From contig KL569132.1 in assembly GCA_000715635.1 (NCBI GenBank), positions 4,877-13,835 on the forward strand: a stretch of 8,959 nt of DNA. The letters run 5' to 3'. Source of the stretch: Streptomyces violaceus. Lineage in GTDB: Bacteria; Actinomycetota; Actinomycetes; Streptomycetales; Streptomycetaceae. The position numbers and the translations under genes were made by a program. This document shows, piece by piece, positions 5,692 to 8,959 of the stretch. The notes beneath the pieces were generated by a model. That model saw nothing but the letters and a program-made list of their open reading frames with translations, was not told the origin of the DNA and did no database searches. Each line of letters opens with the position of its first letter. Positions within the stretch are counted from its first letter, which is position 1.

Positions 5692-6569
5692 CCACCACAG
5701 CACCCGACGTCAGGAAGACCGCCGAACCGGCCAAGGTCAAGCGCGGCGGTGTCATCGGCAACACCGGCCTGTACATCGCGACCGGGATCGCGGGGCTCCT
5801 CTTCCTCATCCCCTTCTACCTGATCATCCGCAACGCGCTGATGACCGACCCGGAGATCACGGGCGAGGAGTGGAAGTGGTTCCCCACCTCCATCCAGTGG
5901 AGCAACTTCAGCGAGCCGTTCGACGACGTCACCGTCGACTTCGCCCGCTCCCTGTGGAACTCGGTGGTCGTCGCCGTCCTGCACACCTCGGGCATCCTGC
6001 TGATCTGCTCGATGGCCGGGTACGGCCTCGCCCGGATCCCGTACAAGCACGCCAACAAGGTGTTCTACGCCGTTCTGGTCACCCTGATGGTTCCCACGGC
6101 GGTCACCTTCGTGCCGAGCTTCGTGCTGGTCTCGTCCCTCGGTTGGGTGGACAGTTACCGGGGTCTCATCATCCCGGGTCTCTTCAGTGGTTTCACGTGC
6201 TTCCTGTTCCGGCAGTACTTCCTGGGGTTCCCGAAGGAGCTTGAGGAGGCGGCGCGCGTGGACGGGCTCGGCTACTGGGGCGCGTACTGGCGTGTCGTCG
6301 TGCCGAACTCGCTGAACTTCTTCGCGGCCATCGCCACGATCACCTTCATCAACGGCTGGAACGCCTTCCTGTGGCCCCTGGTCATCGGCCAGGACCCGAG
6401 CGCCTGGACGGTCCAGGTGGCGCTGTCGTCGTACATGACGAACCAGACCGTCAACTACCACCTGATCTTCATGGCCACGGCCATTTCCATCCTGCCCCTG
6501 GTGTTCGTCTTCCTCTTCCTCCAGCGCTGGCTGGTGCAGGGGATCGCCCAGACCGGCATCAAGGGCTGA
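5688..6569 (+). CDS. CUT1 sugar ABC transporter permease (MalG-like)
   Basis: This 293-residue inner-membrane permease pairs with the MalF-like protein. It has about six hydrophobic segments (around 28-49, 91-114, 125-149, 157-177, 207-231 and 258-278). The EAA loop is EAARVDGLGYWGAYWRVVVP (187-206), with the invariant Gly193 and Pro206. The C-terminus QRWLVQGIAQTGIKG is the signature end of MalG-type subunits. The GTG start at 5688 overlaps the previous stop (GTGA), and a strong AGGGGTGAGGAG (5671-5682) sits just upstream, so translation should be tightly coupled. The next gene starts 12 bases after the stop. No ATPase gene follows. Confidence 0.93.
   Translation: MTTTAPDVRKTAEPAKVKRGGVIGNTGLYIATGIAGLLFLIPFYLIIRNALMTDPEITGEEWKWFPTSIQWSNFSEPFDDVTVDFARSLWNSVVVAVLHTSGILLICSMAGYGLARIPYKHANKVFYAVLVTLMVPTAVTFVPSFVLVSSLGWVDSYRGLIIPGLFSGFTCFLFRQYFLGFPKELEEAARVDGLGYWGAYWRVVVPNSLNFFAAIATITFINGWNAFLWPLVIGQDPSAWTVQVALSSYMTNQTVNYHLIFMATAISILPLVFVFLFLQRWLVQGIAQTGIKG

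Positions 6570-8959
<2,390 letters not shown>

Noticed and set aside
3389..5703. Two adjoining minus-strand frames of 389 and 382 residues
   Set aside because: They are antisense to the binding-protein and permease genes, with low-complexity Asp/Glu/Arg/Val composition. The plus-strand products are unambiguous.

Overview
The window is GC-rich DNA with strong G/C bias at third codon positions, dense long shadow reading frames, GTG starts and typical actinobacterial families. Together these point to Streptomyces or a close relative. It looks like one assembled contig or contig end. The left edge cuts a gene, and the right edge ends in a transposase (Nextera-type) sequencing adapter, so the last 22 bases are not genomic.

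Layout. (1) 2-439, plus: C-terminal third of an AldO-like FAD-dependent alditol oxidase. (2) A strong hairpin at 455-478 separates it from a convergent small winged-helix regulator (484-828, minus). That regulator has a good promoter placed so that its mRNA should be leaderless. (3) 964-1776, plus: a fusion of a STAS (anti-anti-sigma) domain with an ANTAR RNA-binding domain, divergent from the winged-helix gene. (4) 1971-3218, plus: a ROK-family transcriptional repressor without kinase residues. (5) 3440-8937, plus: a tight operon of a Tat-type lipoprotein sugar-binding protein, two CUT1 ABC permeases and a cytoplasmic LacZ-type GH2 beta-galactosidase, the last cut by the contig end.

How the genes work together. 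Regions 4 and 5 form a self-contained carbohydrate-uptake locus. The lipoprotein would capture a galactoside, probably a beta-linked oligosaccharide. The two permeases would import it intact, and the GH2 enzyme would hydrolyse it inside the cell. No ABC ATPase is encoded, as expected for Streptomyces CUT1 systems that share the MsiK ATPase. The ROK gene and the operon each have a promoter whose -35 region carries the same 14-base core, AACCCCTTGYCGAA. This is a good candidate for the ROK operator and would make the repressor both autoregulatory and operon-specific.

I see no mobile element, CRISPR array, tRNA or rRNA. I also see no clearly unprecedented system. The most informative points are the shared promoter/operator core, the STAS-ANTAR fusion with a Cys at the usual phospho-Ser position, the predicted leaderless regulator, and the adapter artefact at the right end.
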